Notes: generated by a model not told the origin, from the letters alone. Numbered from the stretch's first letter, positions 7,912 to 16,596 are shown. The stretch is 44,934 bases of DNA from an uncultured Bradyrhizobium sp. (GCF_947648125.1 NZ_CANSMR010000043.1:1-44934), one strand, 5' to 3'. Made by a program: numbers and translations.

Positions 7912-8837
7912 AGCACGATCTCCGTTCCGTCGGAAGGAATCTGCCAGCCCGCCTGTTCGGCCGCCTTGCGTTCGGCCGAGGTCCCAAGCAGCGCCGGGTT
8001 GGAGTTGTTGATATGCAAAAACACTTTTCGTCCGATGTCGAGCCCGGCGAGGCTTGCGATCGCGCCCTGATCGCCCGACATCGCGATATGTCCCATGCCC
8101 TGGCCGGTCTTGTTGCCAAGGCCCGCCGCGATCAGCTCGTCGTCGCGCCACACCGTGCCGTCGAAGAACACCAGGGGCGCGCCCTTGAGCCGTGATTTCA
8201 GGTCGTCGGTCACCCGGGCGCAGGCGGCCAGGAAGTAGAAGTATTTGCCGCTGCGCTTGTCCGCAATACGCAGGCCGAGCGTATCGCCGACGCCGTCGGC
8301 GCCGGCCGGGTGCGCCTTGCCCTCGAGATACCAAGCGCCCTTGCCGGGAACCTCGAACGGCAACACCTCGAGCCCGGACGGCGATCCGTCGGGCAGGGCG
8401 GGCTCGAAGGCCTGGTCGACCGCGATCGGCCGGCGGGCGACGTTCTTTTCGCTCAGCACGTTGAAGATGCTGTTTGCGCGGAGGATGGCCAGCACCCGCT
8501 CATGCGCATAGATCGCAAACGGCGAGCCCTCGCGCATCGACAGCAGCCCGGCGACGGCGTCGATCTCGCCATTGGTGAGGATGACGCCCGCGATCGGGCT
8601 GTGGCGCAAGGCGCCGTGTTTCGGATGCAGCTGCGGCGTGGCGATCAGCTGTTGACGGAGATCCGGGGAAGCGTTGACCAGGAACCAATGCGCGCCGTCG
8701 CCGCTGACGGCGATCGAGGCTTGCGTGCTCTGCAATTCGGGATGCTCGCTTCGCGCCGTCCTGCAGACGGCACAGCCGCAGTTCCACTGCGGAACGCCGC
8801 CACCCGCCGCGGCACCCAGGACGACGACACGAAGCAT
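7908..8837 (-). CDS. pqqB: PqqB, metallo-beta-lactamase-fold PQQ biosynthesis protein
   Basis: This 309-residue metallo-beta-lactamase-fold protein is required for PQQ synthesis; PqqB has been proposed to hydroxylate the tyrosine of the crosslinked intermediate. The N terminus VVLGAAAGGGVPQWNCGC with CRTAR is diagnostic, followed by QTHLH-like family positions around ILTNGEIDAVAGLL and the late HINNSNPAL. The start is supported by AGGGGAC before the ATG. It lies 172 bases after pqqA and overlaps pqqC by 4 bases. Confidence 0.96.
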   Translation of the reverse strand: MLRVVVLGAAAGGGVPQWNCGCAVCRTARSEHPELQSTQASIAVSGDGAHWFLVNASPDLRQQLIATPQLHPKHGALRHSPIAGVILTNGEIDAVAGLLSMREGSPFAIYAHERVLAILRANSIFNVLSEKNVARRPIAVDQAFEPALPDGSPSGLEVLPFEVPGKGAWYLEGKAHPAGADGVGDTLGLRIADKRSGKYFYFLAACARVTDDLKSRLKGAPLVFFDGTVWRDDELIAAGLGNKTGQGMGHIAMSGDQGAIASLAGLDIGRKVFLHINNSNPALLGTSAERKAAEQAGWQIPSDGTEIVL

Positions 8838-9009
8838 GATCCGTCCCCTGGAGACGTTTAACTCGGACCCAAAAACGCTGACCCAATAGCTGGCCCAGAA
8901 ACGTTACGAGGTGGACCCCGGCTTTGAAACACACCCCCATGCTCGGGAGCGCGTTACGCCCGGATGTCCACCTGCGCTAAAACGCTAAACGTGTATAGGG
9001 CGCTGCCGC

Positions 9010-9090
9010 TTACTTGCGGGTGGCGCACATATACATGTTGATTTCCATGCCGACCGACACTTCGACGATCTTCGGTGCTTTCCAGGCCAT
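9010..9090 (-). CDS. pqqA: PqqA, PQQ precursor peptide (26 residues)
   Basis: A 26-codon gene reads MAWKAPKIVEVSVGMEIN and then MYMCATRK. It has the invariant E16-x3-Y20 pair, whose side chains become PQQ after PqqE crosslinks them, and the family opening MxWxxPxxxE. AAGGAG lies 6 bases ahead of the ATG at 9090. It is first in the minus-strand pqq cluster, with 172 bases separating it from pqqB. That spacing is common for pqqA and allows a separate small, abundant transcript. Confidence 0.97.
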   Translation of the reverse strand: MAWKAPKIVEVSVGMEINMYMCATRK

Positions 9091-9415
9091 TAGGCTCTCC
9101 TTGTTGCAACCGGACGAACTTTCCGCCCTGCAGGTTAAACTACTGCGGTTCGAAAAGTTCGCCACTTAAATTTTTCGCAAGCCGCTCTGCTCAAGGACAT
9201 GCTGCACTGCGAAGGGTGAATTCCGGCCAGTCACAAATTTGTGCGCGCTTTTCCAGTCAAAACCCGGTGGCATCAGACCTTTTTCCTGTTGTTCGCCACA
9301 CGGCGAATGGTGATCTTGGACTAAGAGACAGGGGCCATCCGATCCTCCGAAGGTCCTGATGACGATTCTGTGCTTCCCGGTGACGGGGGGCGACTAACCG
9401 AGCCGAGTTCAGCCG
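9091..9415. other. Divergent control region between pqqA and the DUF6894 gene
   Basis: These 325 bases hold no gene I can support. They should contain the pqqA promoter (reading left) and the promoter of the DUF6894 gene (reading right). Visible structures are an AT-rich stretch near 9170, a perfect 12-base palindrome CACAAATTTGTG at 9232-9243, and a short hairpin TTCGCC-ACAC-GGCGAA at 9292-9307. I do not see a convincing -35/-10 pair for either gene. Confidence 0.5.
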
Positions 9416-9673
9416 ATGCCACGCTATTTCTTCAATACCCGTATCGGCGACGAGCTGATCTCCGATCCCGACGGCGAAATCCTCCGGGACCCGGATCGCG
9501 CGTGGGAGATGGCGCGGGCGATGATTCGCGAACTGCTGAAGACCGAGGGTGCCGACGGTGCGCTGCTCAACGCGGTGATCGAGGTGACCGACGACGAGGG
9601 CGAGATCGTGCTGGAGTTTCCATTCACCGAGGCGATCCTCGATCGCCCGGACCACTCGATGACAAGGCACTGA
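9416..9673 (+). CDS. DUF6894-type small protein
   Basis: This 85-residue soluble protein begins MPRYFFNTRIGDELISDPDG, the opening of a rhizobial small-protein family (DUF6894) with an aromatic MPRYFF start, an acidic DxxG turn and a helix with the sense of AWEMARAMIREL. Its function is unknown; many copies occur in Bradyrhizobium genomes. It is acidic with no signal or membrane segment. There is no obvious ribosome site, so the start rests on family resemblance. It lies between the pqq control region and the quinoprotein gene, but I see no evidence for a link to PQQ. Confidence 0.8.
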   Translation: MPRYFFNTRIGDELISDPDGEILRDPDRAWEMARAMIRELLKTEGADGALLNAVIEVTDDEGEIVLEFPFTEAILDRPDHSMTRH

Positions 9674-9756
9674 GACACACCGGCACTGAGATACACCGAC
9701 AGTGTCGCGTGGCCACAACCATGCGTTGGCCGATGTCAGCATGTTTCTGATTGCAA

Positions 9757-9768
9757 TTGTCCGGACAA
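9757..9768. promoter_or_regulatory. Perfect palindrome TTGTCCGGACAA upstream of the quinoprotein gene
   Basis: A 12-base perfect palindrome sits 89 bases before the sorbosone-dehydrogenase-type gene, flanked by AT-rich bases. A related sequence, TTTGTCCGGAC, occurs near 20358 ahead of the cyclase gene. The symmetry suggests a dimeric repressor or activator site, but no matching regulator is identifiable. Confidence 0.3.
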
Positions 9769-9857
9769 ATTCGCAAGACTATGAACGGAAAGCCTGATAG
9801 CGCCGGTCGACCTCAATGGCGCAATGAACAAACGGCTTCCACCCAAGGGAGATCATC

Positions 9858-11132
9858 ATGAAAAAACACTCATTCGCACCGCGCAGCCTGCTGCTTGCGG
9901 GGGCCATGCTGGGAGCGTTCACGCTCTCCGCTGCGGCGCAACAGCCGGCGGTCGCGCCCGCCGCAGGTGCCGCGCCGGCCGCGCAGCCGCTGCCGCCGGG
10001 CTCGCCCATGATCGGGCGTCCGGACAATGAAGCCGCCGCCAAGCTCGCGCCGGTGGCACCCCCGCCGCTGCCGTCCGCGCCCGACAAGCTGCCGCTCGCC
10101 AAGCTCAAGGTACCGGCCGGCTTCAATGTCGAGGTCTATGCCGCCGGCATGGCCAATGCGCGTTCGCTGGCGCTCGGCGACAAGGGCACCGTGTTCGTCG
10201 GCAGTCGGCTCGTCGATAAGGTCTATGCGATCGTCAACAAGGACGGCAAACGCTCGGTCAAGGTGATCGCCTCCGGCCTCTACCGTCCGAACGGCGTCGC
10301 CTTCAAGAACGGCACGCTCTACATCGCCGAGCTGTCGCAGGTCTCCAAGATCGACAAGATCGAGGACAATCTGGACAACCCGCCGAAGCCGACCGTCATC
10401 TACGACAAGCTGCCGAAGGACGAGGCGCATGGCTGGAAGTTCATCGCCATCGGCCCGGACAACAAGCTCTATGTCCCGGTCGGCCAGCCCGGCAACAACG
10501 TGCTGCATGACGCCGATCACGGTCAGATCCGCCGCATGAATCTCGACGGCTCCGGCGCCGAGGTCTACGCGCTCGGCGTGCGCAACTCGGTCGGCTTCGA
10601 CTGGAATCCCGAGACCAAGCAGATGTATTTCACCGACAACGGCCGCGACTGGCTGTCGGAGACGGTGCCGGAGGACGAGCTCAACCGCGTCACCAAGGCG
10701 GGCGAGGATTTCGGCGCGCCTTACTGCTACCAGGGCAACATCATCGACCAGGAGCTCGGCTGGGGCAAGGACTGCAAGGACTACACGCCGCCGGTCGGCC
10801 TGATGGGCCCGCATACCGCATCGCTCGGCATGCGCTTCTACACCGGCAGCATGTTCCCGAAGGCCTACAAGAACGTGATCTTCGTCGCGCGTCACGGCTC
10901 CTGGAACAAGTCGCAGAAGCAGGGCGGTGACGTCGTCGTCGTCAAGCTGAACAAGGACGGCACCGTGAAGTCGGTCGAGCCGTTCATGACCGGCTTCCTC
11001 GAGGACAACAAGTATGTCGGCCGCCCGGTCGACGTGATGCTGCTGAAGGACGGCTCGCTGCTGGTCTCCGACGACTGGAACGGCGCGGTCTATCGCATCA
11101 GCTACGGCAAGCCGAAGGTCGCCAACCAGTAA
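9858..11132 (+). CDS. Sorbosone dehydrogenase family protein (PQQ-type aldose dehydrogenase)
   Basis: This 424-residue secreted protein has a signal peptide ending in the AAAQ region near residue 28, an Ala/Pro-rich linker, then a six-bladed beta-propeller of the glucose/sorbosone dehydrogenase family. Family stretches include LKVPAGFNVEVYA, GLYRPNGVAF, HGWKFIAIGPDNKLYVPVGQ, YALGVRNSVGFDWNPE, FTDNGRDWL and FVARHGSWNKS. Relatives bind PQQ and calcium and oxidise aldoses in the periplasm. AAGGGAG 7 bases upstream supports the start. The pqq operon is divergent next door and a diheme cytochrome c follows, so a PQQ enzyme passing electrons to that cytochrome is a reasonable inference. The substrate is unknown. 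Confidence 0.92.
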   Translation: MKKHSFAPRSLLLAGAMLGAFTLSAAAQQPAVAPAAGAAPAAQPLPPGSPMIGRPDNEAAAKLAPVAPPPLPSAPDKLPLAKLKVPAGFNVEVYAAGMANARSLALGDKGTVFVGSRLVDKVYAIVNKDGKRSVKVIASGLYRPNGVAFKNGTLYIAELSQVSKIDKIEDNLDNPPKPTVIYDKLPKDEAHGWKFIAIGPDNKLYVPVGQPGNNVLHDADHGQIRRMNLDGSGAEVYALGVRNSVGFDWNPETKQMYFTDNGRDWLSETVPEDELNRVTKAGEDFGAPYCYQGNIIDQELGWGKDCKDYTPPVGLMGPHTASLGMRFYTGSMFPKAYKNVIFVARHGSWNKSQKQGGDVVVVKLNKDGTVKSVEPFMTGFLEDNKYVGRPVDVMLLKDGSLLVSDDWNGAVYRISYGKPKVANQ

Positions 11133-11151
11133 GCTGATGTAGCTCAGTCAC

Positions 11152-11267
11152 CGTCATTGCGAGCGAAGCGAAGCAATCCATTCTGCCCCTTGTGGCGATA
11201 TGGATTGCTTCGTCGCTCCAGCGCAAAATTGCTTCGCAATTTTGTCGCGAGCATCCTCGCAATGACA
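11152..11267. repeat. Palindromic repeat family B, copy 1 (variant)
   Basis: Terminal inverted arms begin GTCATTGCGAGCGAAGCGAA and return as CTCGCAATGACA. Inside are GCAATCCA and TGGATTGC. This copy carries an extra inner hairpin AAAATTGC-TTC-GCAATTTT that the other two copies (14072-14155 and 27405-27490) lack. It lies between the quinoprotein and cytochrome genes and could form a long hairpin in their shared transcript. Confidence 0.85.
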
Positions 11268-11287
11268 CTACATGCCCGGAGCGGCCA

Positions 11288-11857
11288 ATGCACAAGACCA
11301 TCATCGCCACCCTGGCAGTTGCTTCCATCGCATTCTCCGCAAACGCCGAGACCATCCAGGAGCGCACGGTCGCGTGCTTTGCCTGTCATGGCGAGCACGG
11401 CACGTCGGAAACCGAGAACACGCCCTCGCTCGGCGGCCAGCAGGCGCCCTATGCGCTGATCCAGCTGTTCATGTTTCGCGAGAAGCTCAGGGTATTCGAC
11501 CCGATGAACGAGATGGCGAAACCGATGACCGACGACGATCTGCGCACCTTCTCCGATTTCATCGCCACCTTGCCGAAGCCTGCGCCGCCCGTGGAGGCCG
11601 GCGATCCGGCACGGATGGCGCGCGGCCAGGCGCTGGCGCAGCAGAACCGCTGCAACAGCTGCCACAACACCGATTTTTCCGGCAAGGACAACGTCCCCCG
11701 CATCGCCAACCAGCGCGAGGACTACCTCGCCAAGACGCTGGCCGAATACAAGGACAACAGCCGCCACGGCTACGACGCCACCATGGCCGACGTGATGCAG
11801 ACGGTCACCAAGGAGCGGATCGGCGACCTTGCCTATTACATCGCGCATGTCCGCTGA
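11288..11857 (+). CDS. Periplasmic diheme c-type cytochrome (c553/c4-like)
   Basis: This 189-residue protein has an N-terminal signal peptide (residues 1-20, ending SANA) and two heme-binding motifs, CFACH at residues 30-34 and CNSCH in the C-terminal half. It is therefore a tandem class I cytochrome c of the c4/c553 kind. It carries electrons in the periplasm. The ATG at 11288 begins a proper signal peptide; in-frame residues upstream come from repeat DNA and are rejected. It lies 155 bases after the PQQ-type dehydrogenase on the same strand and is the likely electron acceptor for it. Confidence 0.92.
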   Translation: MHKTIIATLAVASIAFSANAETIQERTVACFACHGEHGTSETENTPSLGGQQAPYALIQLFMFREKLRVFDPMNEMAKPMTDDDLRTFSDFIATLPKPAPPVEAGDPARMARGQALAQQNRCNSCHNTDFSGKDNVPRIANQREDYLAKTLAEYKDNSRHGYDATMADVMQTVTKERIGDLAYYIAHVR

Positions 11858-11930
11858 AACATCGGGCGGCGGACGTCTGGTCTTGGCCTTCGTGCGGCGC
11901 TAAAACGCGTCCGTCACACGGAGTGTTCTT

Positions 11931-13322
11931 ATGCAGGATCTTTGGCGTCTGTCGGCGGCTGAACTCGCCTCCCTCATCAAATCCAAGAAGGTGTCGGCGA
12001 AGGAGGCGGCCGAGGCCGGGCTCGCCCGGCTCGACGCGGTCAACCCCAAGATCAACGCGGTGGTCGATCACCGGCCCGACGACGTGCTGGCACAGGCAGC
12101 CAAGATCGATGCGGCCATTGCGCGCGGTGAGGCGGTCGGGCCGCTCGCCGGCGTGCCTGTCACGATCAAGGTCAATGTCGACCAGGAAGGCTACGCCACC
12201 ACCAATGGGCTGAAGGCGCAGCGCGACCTCATCGCCAAGGTCGACAATCCCGTGGTCGCCAATCTGCGCAAGGCCGGCGCGGTGCTGCTCGGCCGCACCA
12301 ATTGTCCGGCGGTGTCCTATCGCTGGTTCACCACCAATCTCATTCACGGCGACACCAAGAACCCGCGCGATCCCGGCATCACGCCGGGCGGCTCGTCGGG
12401 CGGCGCGGGCTCCGCGGTCGCGGCCGGCATCGGCCACATTGCGCACGGCACCGATATCGCGGGCTCGGTCCGCTATCCGGCCTATGCCTGTGGCGTGCAC
12501 GGGCTGCGGCCGAGCATGGGCCGCATCCCCGCCTTCAACTCGGCATTGCCGGAGCGTCCGATCGGCCCGCAGATCAGCGCGGTGTCGGGCCCGCTGGCGC
12601 GCACCGTCAACGATCTGCGCATCTCGCTCGCGGCGATGTCGGCGCCGGACTATCGCGATCCCTGGTACGCGCCGGTGCCGCTCGAGGGACCGCCGCGCGA
12701 GAAGCGCGTTGCGATGTGCCTCAATCCCGATGGCCTCAACCCGGTCCCGGAAGTCGTCGCCGCGGTGGCCGATGCCGGCAAGCGGTTGCGTGAGGCCGGC
12801 TGGATCGTCGAGGAGATCGCCGACACGCCGTCCCTGCGCGAGGCGGCCGAGATCCAGACCCGGCTCTGGCTCGGTGACGGCTACGAGGCCCAGCTTGCGT
12901 TCGCGGAACGCGAGGGCGATCCCGGCGCGCTGGCTTGCCTGCGCGGCGTCCGCTCAAAAGTGCATCCGTTCGACCTGTCGCAGGCGCTGACCCGCCGGGC
13001 GACCTTAACCCGCGAATGGTTTGCCTTCCTCGACAAATATCCGGTGCTGCTGATGCCGGTCTCCGGCGAGCTGCCGTTCCCCGATCATCTCGACTGCAAG
13101 GACGAGGCGTCGTTCGCGCGGGTGTGGCACGCGCAGCTGCCGCAGATCGCGATCCCCTTCATGGGCCTTCCCGGGCTTGTCGTCTCCACGGGGCTCGTCG
13201 GGCGGATTCCGGTCGGCGTGCAGCTGGTCGCCGGCCGTTACCGCGAGGACCTCTGCCTTGCCGCGGGTGAGGCGGTCGAGGCCGGCGGCACGCCGTCGTC
13301 GCCGATCGATCCGGTGATCTAA
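11931..13322 (+). CDS. Amidase signature family protein
   Basis: This 463-residue hydrolase has the amidase-signature Ser-cisSer-Lys triad: the lysine in GVPVTIKVN near residue 78, the cis-serine in the GGSSGGAGSAVAAG stretch, and the nucleophile in DIAGSVRYPA (usual form DxGGSIRxPA). It cleaves a carboxamide; the substrate cannot be told. GGAG 7 bases upstream supports the ATG. The glutathione peroxidase gene begins 1 base after its stop, so both are in one operon. Cytoplasmic location is likely, as no signal peptide is seen. Confidence 0.92.
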   Translation: MQDLWRLSAAELASLIKSKKVSAKEAAEAGLARLDAVNPKINAVVDHRPDDVLAQAAKIDAAIARGEAVGPLAGVPVTIKVNVDQEGYATTNGLKAQRDLIAKVDNPVVANLRKAGAVLLGRTNCPAVSYRWFTTNLIHGDTKNPRDPGITPGGSSGGAGSAVAAGIGHIAHGTDIAGSVRYPAYACGVHGLRPSMGRIPAFNSALPERPIGPQISAVSGPLARTVNDLRISLAAMSAPDYRDPWYAPVPLEGPPREKRVAMCLNPDGLNPVPEVVAAVADAGKRLREAGWIVEEIADTPSLREAAEIQTRLWLGDGYEAQLAFAEREGDPGALACLRGVRSKVHPFDLSQALTRRATLTREWFAFLDKYPVLLMPVSGELPFPDHLDCKDEASFARVWHAQLPQIAIPFMGLPGLVVSTGLVGRIPVGVQLVAGRYREDLCLAAGEAVEAGGTPSSPIDPVI

Positions 13323-13323
13323 A

Positions 13324-13796
<473 letters not shown>

Positions 13797-13800
<4 letters not shown>

Positions 13801-14057
13801 GCGACGACACCAACGACCAATTTCCCGACCGCCTCTCGGTCGATCCGAACAGCCCGTATTACAACGCGGAGATTCTTTCGCGTGATGTTGGCATCCGGTT
13901 CAAGGGCGCCGAGAAGACCAATGTCGAGGAGTACTGCATCAGCGAAGGCTGGGTGCGGGTGACCGCCGGCAATGCCAAGGACCGTTACGGCAATCCGCTG
14001 ACCATCAAGGTGCACGGGCCGGTCGAGCCGTATTTCAGGGATAAGGCGAAGTCCTGA
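13797..14057 (+). CDS. DUF3297 family protein
   Basis: This 86-residue protein contains PDRLSVDPNSPYYNAEILSR and then GIRFKGAEKTNVEEYC, the conserved core of DUF3297. The family is short, cytoplasmic and uncharacterised, found in Proteobacteria. The ATG at 13797 overlaps the glutathione peroxidase stop by 3 bases, which shows translational coupling. An earlier in-frame start would lie inside the peroxidase gene and is rejected. The final part (VRVTAGNAKDRYGNPLTIKV) is typical of the family. Confidence 0.9.
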
Positions 14058-14071
14058 GGCGCTTCCTCCAC

Positions 14072-14155
14072 CGTCATTGCGAGCGAAGCGAAGCAATCCA
14101 TTCCTCCGCTTGTTGAGAAATGGATTGCTTCGTCGCTTCGCTCCTCGCAATGACG
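14072..14155. repeat. Palindromic repeat family B, copy 2
   Basis: An 84-base near-palindrome runs from GTCATTGCGAGCGAAGCGAA through GCAATCCA, an inner loop, TGGATTGCTTCGTCGCTTCG and back to CTCGCAATGACG. It starts 15 bases after the DUF3297 stop and can fold into one long hairpin, so it may end or stabilise that transcript as well as being a dispersed repeat. Confidence 0.88.
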
Positions 14156-14194
14156 TGAGGAGAGAAGCGGGCACGCAACATAGAAAGCAGCATC

Positions 14195-15364
14195 ATGTCC
14201 GTCCGCATCGTCGACGTCCGCGAGGTGACAAAGCCGATCTCCTCGCCGATCCGCAACGCCTATATCGACTTCACCAGGATGACCACGAGCCTGGTCGCCG
14301 TGGTCACCGATGTCGTGCGCGACGGCAGGCGGGTGGTCGGCTACGGCTTCAATTCCAACGGCCGTTACGGGCAGGGCGGGCTGATCCGGGAGCGCTTTGC
14401 GCCGCGGCTGCTCGAGGCCGATCCGAAATCGCTGCTCGATAGCTCCGGCACCAACCTCGATCCGGACAAGGTCTGGTCGACGCTGATGTCGAACGAGAAG
14501 CCGGGCGGCCATGGCGAGCGTTCGGTCGCGGTCGGCACCATCGACATGGCGGTGTGGGACGCGGTGGCGAAGATCGCTGGCAAGCCGCTGTTCCGGCTGC
14601 TTGCCGAGCGTCACGGGCTATCAGCCAATCCGCGCGTCTTCGTCTATGCCGCCGGCGGCTATTACTATCCGGGCAAGGACCTCGGGAGCTTACGCAAGGA
14701 GATGCGCGGCTATCTCGACCGCGGCTACAACGTCGTGAAGATGAAGATCGGCGGCGCGCCGCTCGCCGAGGACCGCGAGCGCATTGAGGCGGTGCTGAAG
14801 GAGATCGGCAGCGAGGCGCAACTCGCGGTCGATGCCAATGGCCGTTTCGATCTGGAGACCGCGATCGCCTACGCCAAGATGCTGCGGGAGTATCCGCTGT
14901 TCTGGTACGAGGAAGCCGGCGATCCGCTCGACTACGCGTTGCAGGCGGCGCTGGCCGAGTTCTATCCGGCGGCGATGGCGACCGGCGAGAACCTGTTCAG
15001 CCATCAGGATGCGCGCAACCTGATCCGCTACGGCGGCATGCGGCCGGACCGCGACTGGCTGCAATTCGACTGCGCGCTGTCCTACGGGCTCTGCGAATAT
15101 CAGCGCACGCTCGAGGTGCTGAAGACCCACGGCTGGTCGCCGAGCCGCTGCATCCCGCATGGCGGCCACCAGATGTCGCTCAACATCGCGGCCGGCCTCG
15201 GCCTCGGCGGCAATGAGAGCTATCCCGACCTGTTCCAACCCTATGGCGGGTTCCCGGACGGGGTGCGCGTCGAGGGCGGCCATATCGTCATGCCCGATCT
15301 CCCCGGCATCGGCTTCGAGGGCAAGTCGGATCTCTACAAGGAAATGAAGGCGCTGGCTGATTAG
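14195..15364 (+). CDS. tarD: D(-)-tartrate dehydratase (enolase superfamily)
   Basis: This 389-residue enolase-superfamily enzyme, mandelate racemase group, dehydrates D-tartrate to oxaloacetate. Counting from the ATG, the KMK motif gives Lys182 and Lys184, the metal ligands are Asp213, Glu239 and Glu265, and the general acid is His322 (IPHGGH). These match the positions I recall for the characterised Bradyrhizobium japonicum TarD, and the overall sequence reads as an ortholog. It stands alone behind repeat copy B2, with no transporter or regulator of tartrate use beside it. Confidence 0.93.
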   Translation: MSVRIVDVREVTKPISSPIRNAYIDFTRMTTSLVAVVTDVVRDGRRVVGYGFNSNGRYGQGGLIRERFAPRLLEADPKSLLDSSGTNLDPDKVWSTLMSNEKPGGHGERSVAVGTIDMAVWDAVAKIAGKPLFRLLAERHGLSANPRVFVYAAGGYYYPGKDLGSLRKEMRGYLDRGYNVVKMKIGGAPLAEDRERIEAVLKEIGSEAQLAVDANGRFDLETAIAYAKMLREYPLFWYEEAGDPLDYALQAALAEFYPAAMATGENLFSHQDARNLIRYGGMRPDRDWLQFDCALSYGLCEYQRTLEVLKTHGWSPSRCIPHGGHQMSLNIAAGLGLGGNESYPDLFQPYGGFPDGVRVEGGHIVMPDLPGIGFEGKSDLYKEMKALAD

Positions 15365-15414
15365 TCGGTGCTCATCCGGCCAGCCGGGAAGGCTCGCGTC
15401 CGCTTGCAAAACAA

Positions 15415-15452
15415 ATTGAGCGTCGCTCAATGAAATATTGAACGTTGCTCAC
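15415..15452. promoter_or_regulatory. Tandem palindromic operator, two sites 22 bases apart
   Basis: Site 1, ATTGAGCG-T-CGCTCAAT (15415-15431), is a perfect 17-base palindrome. Site 2, TTGAACGTTGCTCAC (15438-15452), is a degenerate copy. Their centres (15423 and 15445) are 22 bases apart, about two helical turns. TTGA-type palindromes of this size are characteristic of TetR-family repressors. Site 2 supplies the -35 hexamer of the promoter that follows, so a bound regulator would block RNA polymerase. Confidence 0.6.
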
Positions 15453-15465
15453 GTTCCGATATACT
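15438..15465 (+). promoter_or_regulatory. Sigma-70-type promoter of the membrane-protein gene
   Basis: TTGAAC (15438-15443) and TATACT (15460-15465) are separated by 16 bases, a good housekeeping-type promoter. It lies about 65 bases before the ATG at 15530. The -35 is inside the second operator copy. Confidence 0.55.
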
Positions 15466-15529
15466 CAGGAGAGACGCCTCTTTCCGGATCACCGGGGAGG
15501 CGCCGGAACCGGGCCATCAGGACAGCCGC

Positions 15530-16591
15530 ATGCCATATTCAGCGAAGAATCTCCGGGACGCTGCCGATGCCGGCGTGATCAGCGCGGCTGATCTGGACCG
15601 GCTGCTCGCCTTCCTCGCGAGCCATGACGGGCAGGGTGCGGCCGGCGAGGCAAGCCCGCCGGCCAGGTTCGATGCCGCCCATGTGCTCTGGTACGCCGGC
15701 GCGCTGATCGTGATCGGCGCCATGGGCCTGTTCTCGACCCTGGCGTTCACCCAGATGGGCGGGCGGGCGCTGACCGCCTGCGCGGTCGCCTACGCCACCG
15801 CTTTCGCCGTGGCCGGTCACCATCTCTGGTACGGCAAGAATCTGCGGGTTCCCGGCGGCTTGCTGGTCGCGATCGCGGTCTCGATGGCGCCGCTCGCGGT
15901 CTATGGCATCCAGGACGAGCTCGGCTGGTGGGGCAAGTTCGGCAAGCCCGGAACCGTGCAGGACTTCTACGTCTGGGTGAAGGGCAGCTGGATCTTCATG
16001 GAGATCGCGACCGTCGCCGCCGGCCTCGTCGCGCTGCGCTACTTCCGCTTCGCCTTCATCGTCGCGATCATCGCGTTTGCGCTGTGGTTCATGTCGATGG
16101 ATCTGGCGCCGTGGTTCAGCGGCACGAATTATGCCGACTTCGAGACGCGGCGCCGGGTGTCGGTGTGGTTCGGATTGGCCGTCCTCGCGGTGGCCTGGAT
16201 CGTGGACTATCGCAGCCGCAATGGTGACTTTGCGTTCTGGCTGCATCTGTTCGGCCTGATGGCATTCTGGGGCGGAATCACCGCGTCCGAAGGGTCAACC
16301 GAACTCTCGAAAGCGGTCTATTGCCTGCTCAACGTCGGTCTCGTCGCGGTTGCTGTGATCCTGATGCGGCGCGCCTATGCGGTGTTCGGCGCGTTCGGCA
16401 TCTGCCTCTACCTCGGACATCTCGCCGACGTCGTCTTCAAGGACTCGCTGTGGTTTCCGTTCTCGCTGTCGCTGATCGGAATTGCCGTGATCGCCGCCGG
16501 CCTGCTCTACCATCGCAACGAGCGTGCGATCGCCGCCTGGCTCGAGGCGCATCTGCCGGCGGGGCTGCGGCCGCGATCCGCAACGGCATGA
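15530..16591 (+). CDS. Multi-pass membrane protein, DUF2157-like
   Basis: This 353-residue protein has a short soluble N-terminal part (residues 1-50, helical, AADLDRLLAFLA) and then about eight hydrophobic segments, including VLWYAGALIVIGAMGLFSTL, AVAYATAFAVAG, FAFIVAIIAFALWFM and LSLIGIAVIAAGLLY. The arrangement resembles DUF2157 inner-membrane proteins, but I do not recognise a specific family member and give no function. AGGAC 8 bases upstream supports the ATG. Its control region, with a double palindrome over a promoter, suggests that expression is induced by a small molecule through a repressor encoded elsewhere. Confidence 0.75.
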   Translation: MPYSAKNLRDAADAGVISAADLDRLLAFLASHDGQGAAGEASPPARFDAAHVLWYAGALIVIGAMGLFSTLAFTQMGGRALTACAVAYATAFAVAGHHLWYGKNLRVPGGLLVAIAVSMAPLAVYGIQDELGWWGKFGKPGTVQDFYVWVKGSWIFMEIATVAAGLVALRYFRFAFIVAIIAFALWFMSMDLAPWFSGTNYADFETRRRVSVWFGLAVLAVAWIVDYRSRNGDFAFWLHLFGLMAFWGGITASEGSTELSKAVYCLLNVGLVAVAVILMRRAYAVFGAFGICLYLGHLADVVFKDSLWFPFSLSLIGIAVIAAGLLYHRNERAIAAWLEAHLPAGLRPRSATA

Positions 16592-16596
16592 GGCTC

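Noticed and set aside
6787-8070. 427-codon plus-strand frame over pqqB-pqqC-pqqD
   Set aside because: It is antisense to three well-identified pqq genes and is low-complexity Arg/Ala/Gln text.
8500-8940. 146-codon minus-strand frame between pqqA and pqqB
   Set aside because: It overlaps most of the start of pqqB in another frame, and no family is recognisable.
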